Below, in pieces: positions 23,002 through 34,429 of a stretch of 64,000 bases of DNA. Source of the stretch: Bacteroidia bacterium (GTDB lineage Bacteria; Bacteroidota; Bacteroidia; B-17B0; Aurantibacillaceae); assembly GCA_026003255.1 (NCBI GenBank), contig BPGX01000010.1, positions 23,897 through 87,896 on the forward strand, in the 5' to 3' direction. The notes below the pieces were generated by a model, which made no database searches, was not told the origin of the DNA, and was given only the letters and a program-made list of their open reading frames with translations. Both the position numbers and the translations under genes were made by a program. Every line of letters starts with the position of its first letter. Within the stretch, counting starts at the first letter, position 1.

Positions 23002-25047
23002 ATGGTAACACCGACCTATGCCAGAAAGGAAAACAATATATCCGTTGAAGAGTTTCAAAAACTTGTATTGCAAGGCATTCCAGATGAACTACCCGAACCA
23101 AAACCATTAGACCCTACCATTAACCACGCTCCAAAACGAAGATTAATCCTCACAAATGAAGAGAAGATATTAGCTATCAAAAATGCACTCCGATATTTTC
23201 ATCCAAAACACCACAAAGTATTAGCCAAAGAATTCTGGGAAGAACTCCACACGTATGGCAGAATTTACATGTATCGCTTCAAACCGAATTATAAAATCTA
23301 TGCTCGTCCGATTCAAGAATATCCACATAAATCCATACAAGCGGCTGCAATCATGCACATGTTATCCAACAATTTAGATGTAGCAGTTGCTCAACATCCG
23401 GATGAACTTATTACCTACGGTGGAAATGGCGCTGTATTTCAAAACTGGGCTCAATATCTATTGACCATGAAGTACCTCGCTACTATGACAGACCATCAAA
23501 CATTGGTATTATACAGCGGTCATCCTCTCGGACTTTTCCCTTCTCATCCCGACGCACCTCGTGTAATCATTACTAACGGAATAATGATTCCCAATTACAG
23601 CAAGCCCGAAGATTGGGATAGGTACAATGCCCTTGGTGTAACACAATACGGTCAAATGACGGCTGGATCCTTTATGTATATCGGTCCACAGGGAATCGTA
23701 CATGGTACTACCATTACGATTATGAACGCCGCCCGCATTCAACAAAAGAAGTCAGGTATAAAACCAAGATTATTTGTTTCAGCAGGACTCGGCGGTATGA
23801 GTGGTGCCCAACCAAAAGCAGGAAAAATTGCCGGATTAATATCTGTGATTGCAGAAATTAATGAAAAACCACTGAAAACCCGCTACAATCAAGGATGGCT
23901 GGATGAATATTACAACAACATAGACATTGTCATCGATAAAATAAAAGAATATCTAAATGCCGATAAGGCCGTATCAATTGGATATTTAGGAAATGTAGTT
24001 GATTTATGGGAAAGGTTGGTAGAAGAGAATATCAGAGTTGATATTGGTTCTGACCAAACTTCCTTACATAATCCGTATGCTGGTGGTTATTATCCCGTTG
24101 GACTTTCTTATGAAGAAGCCAACGAAATGATGGTGAAAGAACCTGAAAAATTCAAACAAAAAGTGCAGGAATCATTGAGAAGACAGGTAAATGCTATTAA
24201 TACATTAGTTGAAAGAGGCATGTACTTTTTCGATTACGGTAATGCTTTTTTATTAGAAGCTTCAAGGGCTGGCGCTGATATATTTATTACCTAATGGAGA
24301 ATTTAAATATAAAAGCTATGTACAAGACATTTTAGGTTCCCATGTGTTTTGATTATGGATTTGGTCCTTATCGTTGGGTTTGTACTTCAGGTTTAGAAGA
24401 AGATTTAAAAGCAACTGATGAAATTGCATTAGAAGTGTTGGAAAAAAATGTATCAAAAAGCACCAGAAGAAATTAAACAACAATTGATGGACAACATCAT
24501 CTGGATAAGAGATGCCATGAAAAACAGATTGGTAGTGGGTTCACAAGCCCGTATTTTATATGCTGATGCCGAAGCAAGAATAAAAATTGCATTAGGAATC
24601 AATGATGCTATTCGTAAAGGGATCATCAAAGCCCCCGTTGTACTTGGAAGAGACCATCACGATGTAAGTGGTACAGATAGTCCGTATAGAGAAACTTCTA
24701 ATATCTATGATGGTTCAAAATTCACAGCCGATATGGCGGTGCATACCTTTGTAGGAAATGCTGTGAGAGGTGCAACATGGGTGAGTTTGCACAACGGAGG
24801 TGGAGTTGGTTGGGGAGAAGTAATAAACGGTGGTTTTGGATTGGTATTGGATGGAACAGAAGCAGCCGATAGAAGAGCTCAACAAATGTTGTTCTGGGAT
24901 GTGAATAATGGCATTGCTCGTCGTGCTTGGGCACGCAATAAAGAAGCCATGTGGGCTATTCAAAGAGAAATGCATCGTACTGAAAATTTACAGGTAACAT
25001 TTCCAAATCTTGTAGATGATTCAATCATTCAAGAGTGTCTAAAATAA
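23002..25047 (+). pseudogene. hutU: Urocanate hydratase, broken by three frameshifts
   Basis: Urocanate hydratase turns urocanate into imidazolone propionate in histidine breakdown, using bound NAD+. The first 430 residues are intact, with YGGNGAVFQNWAQY, GTTITIMNAARIQ, SAGLGGMSGAQPKA, GSDQTSLHNPYAGGYYP and the start of the C-terminal half. Near 24292 the frame shifts (PNGEFKYKSYVQDI continues in another frame). It shifts again near 24335 (MCFDYGFGPYRWVCTSGLEE follows) and a third time near 24445 before YQKAPEEI, after which the frame stays open to 25047. All pieces together give a full-length protein. The breaks lie in or next to base runs, so sequencing error is as likely as real decay. Starts divergently from the island. 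Confidence 0.85.
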
Positions 25048-25068
25048 ATCTTTTATTTAGTAATATCT

Positions 25069-26232
25069 ATGAGACAACGACTAACAAATCTTTTCCTTGA
25101 ATTTACAAAAAGTGAGAAAAATTCTGGACTTGTATTAATTATATGTACTATTATTTCATTGTTAATAGCTAATTCCTCTTTTTCTAATGAATACATCCAT
25201 TTCTGGCATCAACCTCTTACTTTCTCTTTTTTTAATGTAACAATAAGTTATCCTCTCGAACACTGGATAAACGATGGATTAATGACTATTTTTTTTCTCA
25301 TGGTAGGGTTAGAAATAGAACGCGAACTCTACGAAGGTGAATTGCATCCTATCAAAAATGCCATTCTACCAATCGTTGCAGCAATAGGCGGGATGATTGC
25401 TCCAGCACTATTGTATTCTATTATCAACTGGAACCTGCCTACCATCAAAGGATTTGGTATTCCAATGGCAACAGATATTGCTTTCTCATTAGCCGTATTA
25501 TCACTTGTTAGTAATAAAGTGCCTTTCAGTTTAAAAGTATTACTGACAGCGCTGGCTATTATTGATGATCTGGGATCTATTTTTGTAATAGCATTTTTTT
25601 ATGGGAAAGAAATTCAATGGTTTTACTTGTTTCTTTCTCTGGCAATCTTTTTTGTATTGTTAATCATGAATCGTCTGAAAATTTACCGACTTACGCCGTA
25701 TTTACTTTTAGGACTGCCGATGTGGTACTGTATGATGCAATCTGGTATTCATGCCACATTATCGGGTGTTCTATTGGCATTTGCTTTGCCTTTTAATTAC
25801 AAAGGAGAAAAAAATCCATCTATTCGCTTACAGGAAATGCTACACATACCTGTTGGTTTTATCATTCTACCAATTTTCACATTAGCAAATACATCTATTC
25901 CGGTAAAATTGGAGTACATCGACAATCTATTACTTCCACATGCAATAGGAATTGGTATTGGACTTTTTTTCGGCAAACCTTTAGGAATTACATTGAGTAT
26001 TTTGTTGGTAAATAAATTAAAATTTGTTTCCTTGCCTGAAAATGTAGGATTATACAAAATACTGGCAACAGGTGTAGTTGCAGGAATTGGCTTTACTATG
26101 TCGATTTTTATAACACATCTGGCTTTTAATAACGAAGTAATGATTCAAAGTTCAAAACTGATGATTTTGATAGGGTCATTCCTTTCTGGAATAACGGCTT
26201 ATTTGATGTTTTTATTGAGTAAGGTAAAATAA
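25069..26232 (+). CDS. nhaA: Na+/H+ antiporter NhaA
   Basis: An inner-membrane antiporter that exports Na+ in exchange for two protons and controls internal pH. The 387-residue protein has about eleven or twelve hydrophobic helices. The family signatures FFLMVGLEIERELYEGEL, GFGIPMATDIAFSLAVLSL and AIIDDLGSIFVIAFFYG are present; the last includes the two adjacent Asp residues that bind the ion. GIHATLSGVLLAFALP follows. Full length. It starts 21 bases after the urocanate hydratase frame and converges with rnz. Confidence 0.95.
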   Translation: MRQRLTNLFLEFTKSEKNSGLVLIICTIISLLIANSSFSNEYIHFWHQPLTFSFFNVTISYPLEHWINDGLMTIFFLMVGLEIERELYEGELHPIKNAILPIVAAIGGMIAPALLYSIINWNLPTIKGFGIPMATDIAFSLAVLSLVSNKVPFSLKVLLTALAIIDDLGSIFVIAFFYGKEIQWFYLFLSLAIFFVLLIMNRLKIYRLTPYLLLGLPMWYCMMQSGIHATLSGVLLAFALPFNYKGEKNPSIRLQEMLHIPVGFIILPIFTLANTSIPVKLEYIDNLLLPHAIGIGIGLFFGKPLGITLSILLVNKLKFVSLPENVGLYKILATGVVAGIGFTMSIFITHLAFNNEVMIQSSKLMILIGSFLSGITAYLMFLLSKVK

Positions 26233-26233
26233 T

Positions 26234-27154
26234 TTAAATTTTTACTCTTAGTCCTTCTCTTGCTAACACTGTATTTTCAAAAATTGAACGGGCTTCAATC
26301 AATAATGGTTCCAGGTTTTCGTATCGGGAAGAATAATGGCCTATAAGCAATTTTTTAGCAGAAATTTTTTTTGCAGTCATAGCCGCATCAATGGTTGTAG
26401 AGTGTTGAGTAATTTCTGCCAAATTTTGATGTTCCTTTAAAAACGTAGTTTCATGATATAAAACATCGGGATTTAAGACGATTTCTGGGATATCTTTTAG
26501 CACTGCTGTATCAGAGCAATACACATATTTTCTGGGAGGTAAAGGTGGAATGGTAACATCTTCATTCCTTATTACATTTCCTTCTTCATCTTCTGCATCC
26601 AAACCTTTCTTTAAGCGATTAAATTGATGAATAGGAATGTTATATTCTTTTATTTTCTCTTTAATAATATTTCTTTCTCTCTCCTGTTCTAAAATTACAA
26701 AACCTGTTGTTGGCACCCGATGAATGAGAGGAAAACTATACACTTTAAACTTTTTATTTTCAAATACACATTTCACCTCTTTCGTTTGTGTGTAAATAAA
26801 TTTGAGTGGATAAACAATTTTTGCCTCACAATGTTTTATAATGAGTTTAATGATTTCCTCTAATTCTTTTGGAGCAATAATTAGTAACTCTTTTTCTCTT
26901 TGTAATAAACTTAAAGAGGTCAATAATCCCGGCAATCCAAATATATGATCGCCGTGTAAATGGCTAATCAAAACAACATCAATTCGTGCAGCAGGAAGTT
27001 TGTACTTTCTTAATTGCATTTGTGTTCCTTCTCCACAATCAATTAAAACATAAGAACCGTTGATGTGAATTAACTGAGCTGTTGGGAACCTATCAAAAGC
27101 AGGAATAGCCGAAGATGTGCCTAAGATATTAATTTCAAATGGTGGAAGATACAT
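26234..27154 (-). CDS. rnz: Ribonuclease Z
   Basis: A cytosolic endonuclease that trims the 3' end of tRNA precursors. A metallo-beta-lactamase fold of 306 residues with the zinc motif ISHLHGDHIFGLPGL (HxHxDH), an N-terminal LGTSSAIPAFDRFPTAQLI segment, the later YCSDTAV Asp and the final LLIGHYSSRY His motif. Residues 160-210 include the lid-like exosite insertion. It is convergent with nhaA, with one base between the stops. Confidence 0.95.
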   Translation of the reverse strand: MYLPPFEINILGTSSAIPAFDRFPTAQLIHINGSYVLIDCGEGTQMQLRKYKLPAARIDVVLISHLHGDHIFGLPGLLTSLSLLQREKELLIIAPKELEEIIKLIIKHCEAKIVYPLKFIYTQTKEVKCVFENKKFKVYSFPLIHRVPTTGFVILEQERERNIIKEKIKEYNIPIHQFNRLKKGLDAEDEEGNVIRNEDVTIPPLPPRKYVYCSDTAVLKDIPEIVLNPDVLYHETTFLKEHQNLAEITQHSTTIDAAMTAKKISAKKLLIGHYSSRYENLEPLLIEARSIFENTVLAREGLRVKI

Positions 27155-27170
27155 AAAAATAAAATAAAAA

Positions 27171-27207
27171 ATCTCATCCCACCCGAGAAGATGAGATGAG
27201 ATTTTTC
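27171..27207 (-). terminator. Hairpin terminator after the T9SS cargo gene
   Basis: ATCTCATC and GATGAGAT form a stem around a short loop, with A-runs on the left and TTTTT on the right. It lies 12 bases beyond the stop of the leftward gene at 27219. Confidence 0.6.
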
Positions 27208-27218
27208 AGTGAAAATAC

Positions 27219-28049
27219 CTATTTATTCAAAATAAATTTGTTAGTGAGGATAATATGATCTTTGTTTGACAATGAATAAAAATAAATGCCATTTTCTAAC
27301 TCCGAAATATCTAATGAAAATGAATTACTTCCAGCTTTAGACTCAATTGAAGAAAATTTTACAAGTTTTCCGGTTAAATCCAGAATTTGTAATTGTATGA
27401 TTTCAGATGTTTGACTATTAAATGTAAAATTCAATTTATCTTTAGCCGGATTAGGAAATGATGAAAGGTTTGATAAAGGAGTTAGTTCATTAATTCCAGA
27501 TGCTGGTGAAATACTAATCACATAATAGTCAATATTTTGTGTTTGGATTTTACTACCCGTATTAGGATTAACAGGTGTAGGACAGCTCATTGAAGAAAGT
27601 ATTGTTGTGCCGTACACATCTACCTGAAAATGTAGTGTATAAGTACCTGCAGTAGTAGGCGTTCCAGAAATTATTGCACAACTATTGGCATTACCTGGAA
27701 ACTTTAAGTTAGATGGATTACCCGTAAGTGTAAGTCCCGGAGGTAAATTGTAATTAGGATAAGAAGGGGGCACTAATAATTCAAATCGTGTGAAACAAAT
27801 TTTAATCGGTGATTGCACTGTATCTAAGGGAACTTTTACAGTAATATTTTGTGCGTATGGTTGACCTACCTGTCCGGATGCAAAATTAGTAGCACTGTCC
27901 GGCCATATTCCATACTTTGGTGAGGCAATGAATACCGGATCCAATGTGCAAGTGGATTGAGCAGAAGTATGAATGCTTATTCCAAACGTAAGAATGAATA
28001 GCCCTATAATAAATTGGGCTTTTTGATAAAAAGTAGAATTTTTTCTCAT
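27219..28049 (-). CDS. Type IX secretion cargo protein (T9SS type A sorting domain)
   Basis: A secreted protein of 276 residues. A signal peptide (residues 1-30, ending TSAQS) is followed by a region with the putative-Ig-like GTPTTAGTYTLHFQV segment around residues 125-145. The C-terminal ~75 residues form a T9SS type A tail (FPNPAKDKLNFTF, then IQLQILDLTGKLV, LENGIYFYSL and LTNKFILNK), which directs export through the type IX secretion system of Bacteroidota. Function outside the cell is unknown. It is a single gene with its own terminator. Confidence 0.9.
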   Translation of the reverse strand: MRKNSTFYQKAQFIIGLFILTFGISIHTSAQSTCTLDPVFIASPKYGIWPDSATNFASGQVGQPYAQNITVKVPLDTVQSPIKICFTRFELLVPPSYPNYNLPPGLTLTGNPSNLKFPGNANSCAIISGTPTTAGTYTLHFQVDVYGTTILSSMSCPTPVNPNTGSKIQTQNIDYYVISISPASGINELTPLSNLSSFPNPAKDKLNFTFNSQTSEIIQLQILDLTGKLVKFSSIESKAGSNSFSLDISELENGIYFYSLSNKDHIILTNKFILNK

Positions 28050-28094
28050 AATTTTTAGTTTAAAGGTTAGTGCTGCAAAGATACAACTTTTTAA

Positions 28095-28350
28095 TTAACC
28101 CATATTATGCAATAGGATTAATTAAATAGGTAATTTTTATTAAATCAATCTATTATGTCTTAACCACAAAGTACACTAAGGAAACAATCAAAGCCCGCAA
28201 AATTTCGGTATATTTTGTAAATGAGAAATTCTTAGTGTTCTTAATGAATAACTTTGTTCTCTCAGTGGTTCAAAAAATTAAATAACTCTATTAAAACCAG
28301 ATTGGTGATAACTAAATATATTTAAATATCAATGAAATAAAGTAAAATTT
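28095..28350. mobile_element. MITE-like element B
   Basis: The 313-base gap before ilvE holds a non-coding element whose left end TTAACCCATATTATGCAATA (28095-28114) matches the terminal repeat of elements A and C. Its inside matches element C over about 230 bases. The core (28160-28272) is a long imperfect palindrome starting TAACCACAAAG and ending CTCAGTGGTT. The right terminal repeat is not seen, so this copy is truncated. Confidence 0.6.
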
Positions 28351-28362
28351 AGTTTTTAAACT

Positions 28363-29448
28363 TTACCTCTCCACCTTTATCAACCAACCAAATTCATCGG
28401 GTATTCTACCTTTTCTAATATCTCTCAAAGTTTTATCGAATAAATGCGAATATTTTCTTTCCTCAACCGGTGGCAATACATAATCTCGTATCAAATCTCC
28501 TTCTTCTCTGCCAATAGTAGTAATATGAGCTACCGTAGCCGCAGTACCCACACCAAATGCTTCTGTAACCTCTCCTTTTTCAATTCCGGTTAAAATCTCT
28601 TCCACACTCACTCTTCTTTCTTCTGTTGGTATTCCCATTTTTCTTGCAAGTTTCAACACACTATCTCTTGTTATACCTGAGAGTAATGTATCCGTCAATT
28701 CCGGGGTTATCAAAGTTCCATTTTTTACAAACATAACGTTCATTGTACCGGCTTCTTCAATGTATCTTCCCTTTTCAGCATCTAACCACAAAATTTGTTG
28801 ATACCCCCTATCCTGTGCCAATTTCGTTGGATACAAACTTCTACCATAATTACCTGCCGCTTTTACATAACCTATCCCGCCCTTTACACTTCTATAAAAT
28901 GTATTTTGTATCAATGCTTTTATGGGCTTAGAATAATAAACACCAGCAGGAGAAGCAATAATAATAAATTGATACTCACTACTAATTTTCACACCAATTG
29001 CCTCTTCTGTTGCAATCATAAATGGACGAATGTATAAACTTCCATTTTCAGAATCAGGCACCCATACTTTATCCAGTTTCAATAACTGTAACAATCCTTC
29101 AACAAAAATTTCTTCGGGTACTTCCGGCATAGCCATCCTTACAGCAGATCGATTTAATCGTGCCCAGTTGTCCCGCATTCTAAATACTACCACATCACCA
29201 TTATCTTGACGAAATGCTTTCATCCCTTCAAATATGGCCTGTCCATAATGCAAAGCACTCATGGCATAACTCATCTCAAATTTCTGATAAGGCACTATTC
29301 TCAAATTCTGCCAGTGTCCCTCCTTATAGTCAGCAATAAACATGTGGTCTGTAAACACTTTACCAAAAGGTACTTCATTGATGTTATACTTCACTACCCT
29401 GCTATAATCAAGTGCATTAATTTGGATGGATTCAGAATATGTGATCAT
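28363..29448 (-). CDS. ilvE: Branched-chain amino acid aminotransferase
   Basis: A PLP-dependent class IV aminotransferase for the last step of Leu, Ile and Val synthesis. The ATG at 29448 (MITYSESIQINAL) is chosen over the longer upstream frame because homologues begin there, giving 361 residues. Seen: SALHYGQAIFEGMKAF, the PLP lysine in GYVKAAGNYG, LDAEKGRYIEEAGTMNVMFV and DTLLSGITRDSVL. It is the last gene of a leftward group with tsaB and the membrane-fusion protein. Confidence 0.95.
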   Translation of the reverse strand: MITYSESIQINALDYSRVVKYNINEVPFGKVFTDHMFIADYKEGHWQNLRIVPYQKFEMSYAMSALHYGQAIFEGMKAFRQDNGDVVVFRMRDNWARLNRSAVRMAMPEVPEEIFVEGLLQLLKLDKVWVPDSENGSLYIRPFMIATEEAIGVKISSEYQFIIIASPAGVYYSKPIKALIQNTFYRSVKGGIGYVKAAGNYGRSLYPTKLAQDRGYQQILWLDAEKGRYIEEAGTMNVMFVKNGTLITPELTDTLLSGITRDSVLKLARKMGIPTEERRVSVEEILTGIEKGEVTEAFGVGTAATVAHITTIGREEGDLIRDYVLPPVEERKYSHLFDKTLRDIRKGRIPDEFGWLIKVER

Positions 29449-29501
29449 GATATAAATTTTGGAACAATGTTCGGCATTTTTTTTCAAAATCCCAAACAAA
29501 A

Positions 29502-30152
29502 TTAGATGTACAACGGTTCAAAATAGATTAAATTTTCTATTTGACTCGAGATATATTTTGAATACGCTTCTTGAATCATGAATTGAGAAGAATAATTTAC
29601 AAAGTGTTGATACGTTAATCCTTCGAAATCCTTCAAAGCATTTTCAACATTCTTTCCAATAAATAACATATCCGTATATTGTTCAATTAAATAATTGAGT
29701 GATTCTTTATTTACAACTAATCCTTGTGGGCTTAAAATTTCTTTTCCATGTATATCATATATTCCTAAATATATTTTCTTTCCTCGTGCTGGCATAATAG
29801 ATGCAATGTGCTTTTTGTTTAAAGTATTTTTATTCAAAAATGCATAAACTTGTGTTTGTAAACTGGATATTGAAATTAAAGGTATATTCAAAACATAGGC
29901 TATTGTTTTAGCGGTAGCCGCTCCAATCCTCAATCCGGTGTATGAACCCGGCCCATTAGATACAGATATAAAATCTAAATTCCTTTTCTCAAATGAATTT
30001 CTTCTAAACAATTCCTCAATCATCAAATGTAACCTTTCCGAATGAAATTCTCCATCATCAACTTCTAAAACGTCTTGACATTGATCATTAATTCCCAATG
30101 CCACAGAACATAAAGTTGTGGATGTTTCAATATGTAAAGAATACACTCTCAC
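29502..30152 (-). CDS. tsaB: tRNA threonylcarbamoyladenosine biosynthesis protein TsaB
   Basis: A partner of TsaD in making the t6A base next to the anticodon of ANN-reading tRNAs. The 216-residue ASKHA-fold protein has the N-terminal HIETSTTLCSVAL strand, SNGPGSYTGLRIGAATAK (family signature) and PARGKKIYLGIYD. Length is typical. It lies 14 bases after the preceding membrane-fusion gene, suggesting co-transcription. Confidence 0.93.
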   Translation of the reverse strand: MRVYSLHIETSTTLCSVALGINDQCQDVLEVDDGEFHSERLHLMIEELFRRNSFEKRNLDFISVSNGPGSYTGLRIGAATAKTIAYVLNIPLISISSLQTQVYAFLNKNTLNKKHIASIMPARGKKIYLGIYDIHGKEILSPQGLVVNKESLNYLIEQYTDMLFIGKNVENALKDFEGLTYQHFVNYSSQFMIQEAYSKYISSQIENLIYFEPLYI

Positions 30153-30166
30153 AATAAGTACGCTAA

Positions 30167-31462
30167 TTATTCAACTTTAATCAATTCTTCTCTCTTCACC
30201 ACTTTTACTTTTTGTCCGTCTTTAATAGTTTGTTGAATGGCTGTAAAGGGCTCTGCAATGACCTTCTCCCCTTCTTTTAAACCCTCAATAATTTCAATAT
30301 ATTGATTATCCTGCACCCCAGTTTTCACTTCTTTTGCTTTGGCAATATTACTTTCAACCACAAAAACATACTCTTTCTTTGTTTTTTTTATCGCATTCTT
30401 TTCAGCGATAGAGTCCTTTTTAGAAAAAGGATTTCGTACTGTAACTGCCTGAACCGGAACGCTCAAAACATTTTGAACTTTTTTGGTAAGTATTTCCACC
30501 GAAGCACTCATACCCGGTCTAATTGGAATCGGATTTTCGGAAGTTATCAAATCTTTGTAACTATCGTACAATAAACGCACTTTCACCGTATAATTACTTA
30601 ATTGATCTGCGCTCAATGTGGCAGTGTTTACAGAATTAGAAATATCTGTGACAATACCTTTAAATGTTTTATCACCATAAGCATCAATTTCAACAATTGC
30701 TGTATCATTCTTGTGAATTCTTATTATGTCATTTTCACTAATCTCCAACTTTACTTCCATTTCATTCAGATTGGCTAAACGCATAATCTCTGTCCCCTGA
30801 AATCCCGTTACACCCTGCACTCTTTCACCTTTTTCTACATTCAACTTAGATACAGTGGCATCTACTGGCGAATAGATAAATGTTTTATCTAAATTGGACT
30901 TCGCTTCGTTATATGTCGCTTCCAGACTTTTGATATTATACTCTGCTGACTTCACATTTTCTTCCAAGGCCTTTACATTTGCTAATGCCGATAAATACTG
31001 TGCTTCTGATGTTTGTAATTCTTGCAACGAAATAGCTTTTTGTTCAAATAATTTTTTATTTCGTTCATAAATGTTTTGTGTATTTACAAGATTCGCTTTA
31101 GCTTGATCCAATTGTGCCTTCACCTGATCTAACTGTGCTTTACTGGAATTAATTTGTGCCAATGTTCTATCTAATGCACTCTGGTAAATATCTGGCCTTA
31201 TGCGACACAACAATTGCCCTTTTTGAACCCTGTCGCCTTCTTTTACCAATATCTCAATGACTTCACCACTTACATCGGAAGTTATCTTCACTTCTGTTTC
31301 TGGTTGAATTTTCCCACTGCCAGTAACAGTTTCAATAATAGTTCTTCGCTTAACCTCTTCAACAGCCACTTTTAAACTATCATCTGATAATAATGTTTTT
31401 ATCACTATGATTAAAACAATCAAGAATACCCCACCAATTATAATCCACCAGATTCGTTTCAT
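30167..31462 (-). CDS. Efflux periplasmic adaptor (membrane-fusion) protein, HlyD/MacA type
   Basis: Links an inner-membrane transporter to an outer-membrane channel. One N-terminal membrane anchor (residues 5-25), the first half of a lipoyl domain (VIEILVKEGDRVQKGQLLCR), a coiled-coil hairpin from about 90 to 195 (QINSSKAQLDQVKAQLDQAK repeats), the second lipoyl half (TFIYSPVDATVSKLNVEKGE) and beta-barrel domains follow. The 431-residue length is usual. The matching transporter is not in this window, and the next gene upstream is divergent. Confidence 0.9.
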   Translation of the reverse strand: MKRIWWIIIGGVFLIVLIIVIKTLLSDDSLKVAVEEVKRRTIIETVTGSGKIQPETEVKITSDVSGEVIEILVKEGDRVQKGQLLCRIRPDIYQSALDRTLAQINSSKAQLDQVKAQLDQAKANLVNTQNIYERNKKLFEQKAISLQELQTSEAQYLSALANVKALEENVKSAEYNIKSLEATYNEAKSNLDKTFIYSPVDATVSKLNVEKGERVQGVTGFQGTEIMRLANLNEMEVKLEISENDIIRIHKNDTAIVEIDAYGDKTFKGIVTDISNSVNTATLSADQLSNYTVKVRLLYDSYKDLITSENPIPIRPGMSASVEILTKKVQNVLSVPVQAVTVRNPFSKKDSIAEKNAIKKTKKEYVFVVESNIAKAKEVKTGVQDNQYIEIIEGLKEGEKVIAEPFTAIQQTIKDGQKVKVVKREELIKVE

Positions 31463-31523
31463 AAATTTATTTTACAGGGCTCAAAACTAATCATTTATTT
31501 TGTAGCAATAATAAAAACCATCT

Positions 31524-33527
31524 ATGCCGAATCATCTCATTCAAGAAAGCAGTCCTTATTTATTACAACACGCCCATCAACCTGTAGATTGGTATCCTTA
31601 TTCAGAAGCGATATTTGAAAAAGCCCAACAAGAAGACAAACCGCTTATCATCAGTATTGGTTATAGCACCTGCCATTGGTGCCATGTCATGGCTCATGAA
31701 TGTTTTGATGATGAAGAAGCAGCAGAACTCATGAACAAACATTTTATTAATGTCAAAGTAGATAGAGAAGAACTCCCCGACGTTGATAAATATTACATGA
31801 ATGGAATGCAAATTTTAACTGGTCACGGCGGCTGGCCGCTTAATGCTTTTGTATTACCCAATAAGAAACTTTTTTATGCCGTTACTTATTTACCAAAAGA
31901 AAGATGGAAAAATCTCCTTCTAAAAATTCATCAACTCTATCAAAATGAAAAAAATAAACTCATTGAATATGCAGACAACATTCACAATGGTATTAAACAA
32001 TTTGAAAGTTTACCCATCCAACAAAACAATGATAATTACTCAAAAAAAACACTCAATGATCTTATTCAACAAGTAAATGAGTGGAAAAATATCTTTGACA
32101 AAGAGTATGGCGGACATCATTATACGCCAAAATTTGTCATGCCCATTAACTACAAATTCTTTTTGTATTTCAATTATTTCATAAAAGATAAAGAACTTCA
32201 GCAACATCTCCAAAATAGTATTCAACACATCATTCTTGGTGGACTATTCGACCATGTTGGTGGCGGCTTTTACCGATACAGCACTGATAAATATTGGAAA
32301 ATTCCTCACTTTGAAAAAATGCTCTACGACAATGCTCAAATGATTGAATTACTTTCCCTGTATTATTTGAATTTTCCTGAACCTGAAGTCAAATGGATTT
32401 TAGAAAAAACAATAAACTCTGTATTAAGAGATTTCTTATCGGATGAAAATTTATTCTATTCCGCATGGGATGCTGATAGCGAAGGTGAAGAAGGAAAATT
32501 TTATGTTTGGGAATTAGATGAATTAAAATCTATCTTAAAAAATGATTACGAGTTATTTTCAGATGTTTTCAATATCAAAAATCATTTTGGATACTGGGAA
32601 GACGACAAATACGTCCTAACTATTCATCACTCTGTTTTAAATTCTGATAAAACATTCTGGATCAATAAAATAGAAGAATGGACAAAAATATTATGTGAAC
32701 ACAGAGAAAAAAGAGTCAAGCCGTCTATTGATACTAAAATCATTACTTCATGGAATGCCCTAATGATTAAAGCATTGTGTATCGCCTCTTCTGCTCTAAA
32801 AAATATTAAATATCTGGAAATTGCCGAAAAAACAGCCCAATCCATACTTCAAAAAAATTATTACGAAAATCAACTTTATAGAATTTATCATCATCAAAAA
32901 AGTAAAATTCCTGCCTATCTGGATGATTATGCTTTTTTAATTGATGCACTTATTCAATTAGCCAAACATACCTGCAACACCTATTATCTTGACACCGCAG
33001 AAAATCTCGCTGAACAATGCATCGATAAATTTTATTCTAATCATCACAATTGTTTTTATTACACAAGCCCTCAACATTCTATTCAGCAAAGCATTGAACT
33101 CTTTGATGATGTTATTCCTTCTTCTAATGCTCAAATGTTATTCAATCTTTATTATTTGTCATTATTAAACCATAACCAACTTTTTAAAGATATTGCAGAA
33201 AAAACTTTTACTGCCACACAACATCTATTTTTTCAACAACCCACACATACTGCCTCGTATGGAATTTTACTTCTAAATAACATCTTCTTAAATGAACTGG
33301 AAGTAGTTATTTGCGGTAAAGATGTTTATAATTATTTAGGCAAAATCTATCCTCAGATATGGTATTTAAATACATTGTTTACATCATCCCAATACACTTC
33401 ACATTTTATTTTTCAAAACAGATTTCATCCTGAAAAAACTTTTATCTATGTTTGTCAGCATTCCGCATGCTATGAACCTATTGAAAATCCTGATCATTTT
33501 TCTATTTCAAACTATCTGGATATGTAG
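31524..33527 (+). CDS. DUF255 thioredoxin-domain protein (YyaL/spermatogenesis-associated 20 type)
   Basis: A 667-residue protein with a thioredoxin-like N-terminal domain carrying [14 protein letters not shown] (CxxC) and the [14 protein letters not shown] motif. An (alpha/alpha) toroid like that of N-acylglucosamine epimerases follows ([43 protein letters not shown]). The family's function is still unclear. Full length. Its last 56 bases overlap the start of the next gene. Confidence 0.88.
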   Translation: MPNHLIQESSPYLLQHAHQPVDWYPYSEAIFEKAQQEDKPLIISIGYSTCHWCHVMAHECFDDEEAAELMNKHFINVKVDREELPDVDKYYMNGMQILTGHGGWPLNAFVLPNKKLFYAVTYLPKERWKNLLLKIHQLYQNEKNKLIEYADNIHNGIKQFESLPIQQNNDNYSKKTLNDLIQQVNEWKNIFDKEYGGHHYTPKFVMPINYKFFLYFNYFIKDKELQQHLQNSIQHIILGGLFDHVGGGFYRYSTDKYWKIPHFEKMLYDNAQMIELLSLYYLNFPEPEVKWILEKTINSVLRDFLSDENLFYSAWDADSEGEEGKFYVWELDELKSILKNDYELFSDVFNIKNHFGYWEDDKYVLTIHHSVLNSDKTFWINKIEEWTKILCEHREKRVKPSIDTKIITSWNALMIKALCIASSALKNIKYLEIAEKTAQSILQKNYYENQLYRIYHHQKSKIPAYLDDYAFLIDALIQLAKHTCNTYYLDTAENLAEQCIDKFYSNHHNCFYYTSPQHSIQQSIELFDDVIPSSNAQMLFNLYYLSLLNHNQLFKDIAEKTFTATQHLFFQQPTHTASYGILLLNNIFLNELEVVICGKDVYNYLGKIYPQIWYLNTLFTSSQYTSHFIFQNRFHPEKTFIYVCQHSACYEPIENPDHFSISNYLDM

Positions 33528-34425
33528 TGCTCAATTGCTCGTTTTTGACCCTGAAACGTTATTCGAAAAATTTCCTATATTTAATCCTGAACACATACAG
33601 AACAAAAAAATAAAAAAAATTGTCTTTGACATAATTGACAAAAAAGATTGGCAGGAAGCAGAAGATAAAAACCTTACTGAAGTGTATGAATTTGAACCTT
33701 CTGGAAAATTAAAACGTTCTTATCATACTTCCATTAAAAAAATTATCCGCATTGAAACACAGAATAAAAAACATAAAAACATTGTTTCAAAAGAATATTA
33801 CGAATACGATACCACATCTACTGAATATGTTTATCAACCCAATCTAATAGTTGAACGGCATAAATTTCCTAATAATTATTCAGAAGCCACCTATTTCAAA
33901 TTATGCAATAATAAATGGATTTGCAAAGAAGAGAAATACATTGAATCTTATCGCACACTTACCACCAATAATTCTATTCTAAACAATCTTTATCTAAAAG
34001 CACAGGATAGCATTGCAACTTATGAATATCCCAATCAAATCAAACAAATATACTACAACAACGAAAAAGCACCATACAAAGAAAAATTTACTTACTTTAA
34101 TTCTAATCATCAAATTTATGAAATAACGGAACAATTGATAGTAGCAAGTGGCAGAGTGAAAAAAACATTTTTATATACAAGCGATAATTTGTTAGAGTCC
34201 GTCACCATGACTATAGATTTTGGAAATCCTGAAACCCATAAAATTGAATACTTTTACGATGAAAAGAAAAGAGTTTTGTCTGAAAAACATTTTAAAAACA
34301 ATCAACATACGAAAGAATATCAATACATTTACAGCCCAAATAATAACGAACTAATATCTATTTTAATCCGAACTTTTGAAGATAAAAACATTCGCATCAT
34401 AAAATTATTTTATGAATACTACTAA
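33472..34425 (+). CDS. Hypothetical secreted protein
   Basis: The ATG at 33472 ([21 protein letters not shown]) gives a signal peptide and a 317-residue protein; the frame opens earlier at 33448 but lacks a better start. The start lies inside the 3' end of the DUF255 gene in another frame. The mature part has repeated short strands resembling RHS/YD-like or 'LDSN' repeats of surface proteins ([56 protein letters not shown]). It is followed directly by gltX. Function unknown. Confidence 0.7.
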   Translation: MNLLKILIIFLFQTIWICSAQLLVFDPETLFEKFPIFNPEHIQNKKIKKIVFDIIDKKDWQEAEDKNLTEVYEFEPSGKLKRSYHTSIKKIIRIETQNKKHKNIVSKEYYEYDTTSTEYVYQPNLIVERHKFPNNYSEATYFKLCNNKWICKEEKYIESYRTLTTNNSILNNLYLKAQDSIATYEYPNQIKQIYYNNEKAPYKEKFTYFNSNHQIYEITEQLIVASGRVKKTFLYTSDNLLESVTMTIDFGNPETHKIEYFYDEKKRVLSEKHFKNNQHTKEYQYIYSPNNNELISILIRTFEDKNIRIIKLFYEYY

Positions 34426-34429
34426 TACT

